Origin: Candidatus Rifleibacteriota bacterium
GTDB lineage: Bacteria > Muiribacteriota > Ozemobacteria > Ozemobacterales > Ozemobacteraceae
DNA: 64,000 nt
NCBI GenBank assembly: GCA_012517355.1
Contig: JAAYVD010000074.1
Coordinates: forward strand, 1 to 64,000
Reading direction: 5' to 3'
Part shown: one piece after another, positions 63,266 through 64,000 of the stretch
How the letters are laid out: every line of letters starts with the position of its first letter
How positions within the stretch are numbered: the first letter of the stretch is position 1
The notes under the pieces: generated by a model
The model's database searches: none
Told to the model about the DNA's origin: nothing
What the model saw: the letters and a program-made list of their open reading frames with translations, nothing else
Made by a program: the position numbers and the translations under genes

Positions 63266-64000
63266 CCTGCTGTGCGAGGGGCAGCAGCTGTTCCTGCCCT
63301 CGGCGGTCGAGCCCTGCACGGTCGGCCGGCTCCTGGGAGACGGCACCCAGGGGGAGGTCTACCATGCCCTGCTGGGAAACCAGGACTGGGCCCTGAAGTG
63401 GTACCGGCCCGGGTTCGCCGGCCCCGAACAGCTCGATGCCATCCGCCTCCTCGTCGCCAAGGGGAGCCCGTGCGCCAGCTTCCTGTGGCCCGAAATGGTC
63501 GTCGAGCAGGAGGGCATCCCGGGGTTCGGCTACCTGATGGCCTTGCGCGAAGCCCGGTTCCAACGGTTCAACCGGCTGCTGCGCCACCACGGAGACCACC
63601 CGGTCCGCCTGCTGGCGACCGTCGGGTTCGAACTGGCCAACAGCTTCTGGCAGCTTCACTGCAAGGGCCTGTGCTACTGCGACATCAGCGGTGGCAACCT
63701 GTTCTTCGACCCGCAGACCGGGGAGATCCGCATCTGCGACAACGACAACGTCGGGGTCGACGGCCGGACCCGCCCCGGCGTGGCGGGCACCCTCGAGTTC
63801 ATGGCCCCCGAGGTGGTCCGCGGCGAGGCCTCCCCCAGCATCGTGACCGACCTGCACTCGCTGGCCGTGCTGCTGTTCCACCTCTTCCTGCTGCACCACC
63901 CGCTCGAGGGCCTGCGCGAAGACGCGATCCACTGCCTGGACCTGGCCGCCAAGGAATACCTCTACGGCCAGGCCCCGCTCTTCATTTTCGACCCCGACGA
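63258..64000 (+). CDS. protein kinase-like protein of the triad, cut by the window end
   Basis: The first 247 residues are visible, without the stop. A kinase fold is clear: glycine loop GDGTQGEVYHALLGNQDWAL and Lys (WALKWYRPG), a catalytic loop YCDISGGNLFF in place of HRDxKxxN (Asp and Asn kept), the metal motif ICDNDNVG in place of DFG, and the MAPEVVRG (APE) element. Its DISGGN and DND motifs are of the atypical kind seen in kinases linked to vWA/PP2C triads, where a helix-hairpin-helix or zinc-ribbon tail usually follows. The missing C-terminus decides this. Confidence 0.88.
   Translation, partial: MGDLLCEGQQLFLPSAVEPCTVGRLLGDGTQGEVYHALLGNQDWALKWYRPGFAGPEQLDAIRLLVAKGSPCASFLWPEMVVEQEGIPGFGYLMALREARFQRFNRLLRHHGDHPVRLLATVGFELANSFWQLHCKGLCYCDISGGNLFFDPQTGEIRICDNDNVGVDGRTRPGVAGTLEFMAPEVVRGEASPSIVTDLHSLAVLLFHLFLLHHPLEGLREDAIHCLDLAAKEYLYGQAPLFIFDPD

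Overview
The window is a high-GC bacterial chromosome segment with tightly packed genes, Shine-Dalgarno-type starts, ATGA start/stop overlaps and sigma70-like promoters. The mix (several pseudopilin operons, HEAT-repeat and ankyrin-repeat membrane proteins, SpoIIE phosphatases, FecR, DUF3124 and YccF proteins, acetate kinase) looks like a deep-branching, surface-structure-rich lineage such as Candidatus Riflebacteria/Ozemobacterota. That placement is an impression from gene content, not a computed result.

Layout. 1-6.5 kb: a PilB/GspE-like ATPase with degenerate nucleotide-binding motifs, an HU protein with its own promoter and terminator, a FecR-domain protein, a 48-residue zinc-ribbon gene, and a metallopeptidase/membrane fusion. 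6.8-11.8 kb: a lower-GC integrative element of about 4.9 kb in the 3-prime part of a tRNA-Leu(CAA) gene. It has 67-bp perfect att repeats, a tyrosine integrase, 12-bp-spaced candidate arm sites at both ends, three small proteins, a family-A DNA-polymerase-like protein and a MazF-type toxin-antitoxin pair. 12-16 kb: secreted or membrane proteins of unknown role. 16.4-22.2 kb (minus): an operon of a HEAT-repeat protein and three pseudopilin-like proteins. 22.5-28.7 kb: a Cys-rich protein, acetate kinase, a methyltransferase, YccF, and a 4Fe-4S protein. 28.8-31.5 kb: a three-gene ABC-2 exporter. 31.5-36 kb (minus): RluA-type pseudouridine synthase, MutY and a Kef-type antiporter. 36-42.3 kb: secreted proteins, among them a DUF3124 protein, an SH3b protein and two cysteine-peptidase-like proteins. 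42.7-51.3 kb: a tandem pair of SpoIIE-type membrane phosphatases (one degenerate), a PstS-like binding protein and a STAS-like protein. 51.4-58.7 kb (plus): a second HEAT/pseudopilin operon with the same gene order as the first. 59-64 kb: an ankyrin membrane protein, then a vWA / PP2C / protein-kinase triad cut by the window end.

The most unusual signal is an 81-bp palindromic repeat, at least 11 copies here, whose length is a multiple of three. It lies in frame inside protein-coding genes: twice in mutY (one copy between two conserved motifs) and at the N-termini of a pseudopilin-like protein (2 tandem copies), a SpoIIE phosphatase (3 tandem copies) and an ABC permease. It also occurs in intergenic copies, one head-to-head pair included. 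It folds on paper into a three-hairpin structure with compensatory changes between copies, and resembles in concept the Rickettsia palindromic elements. A second, unrelated repeat of about 175 bp sits just upstream of the promoters of two signalling operons.
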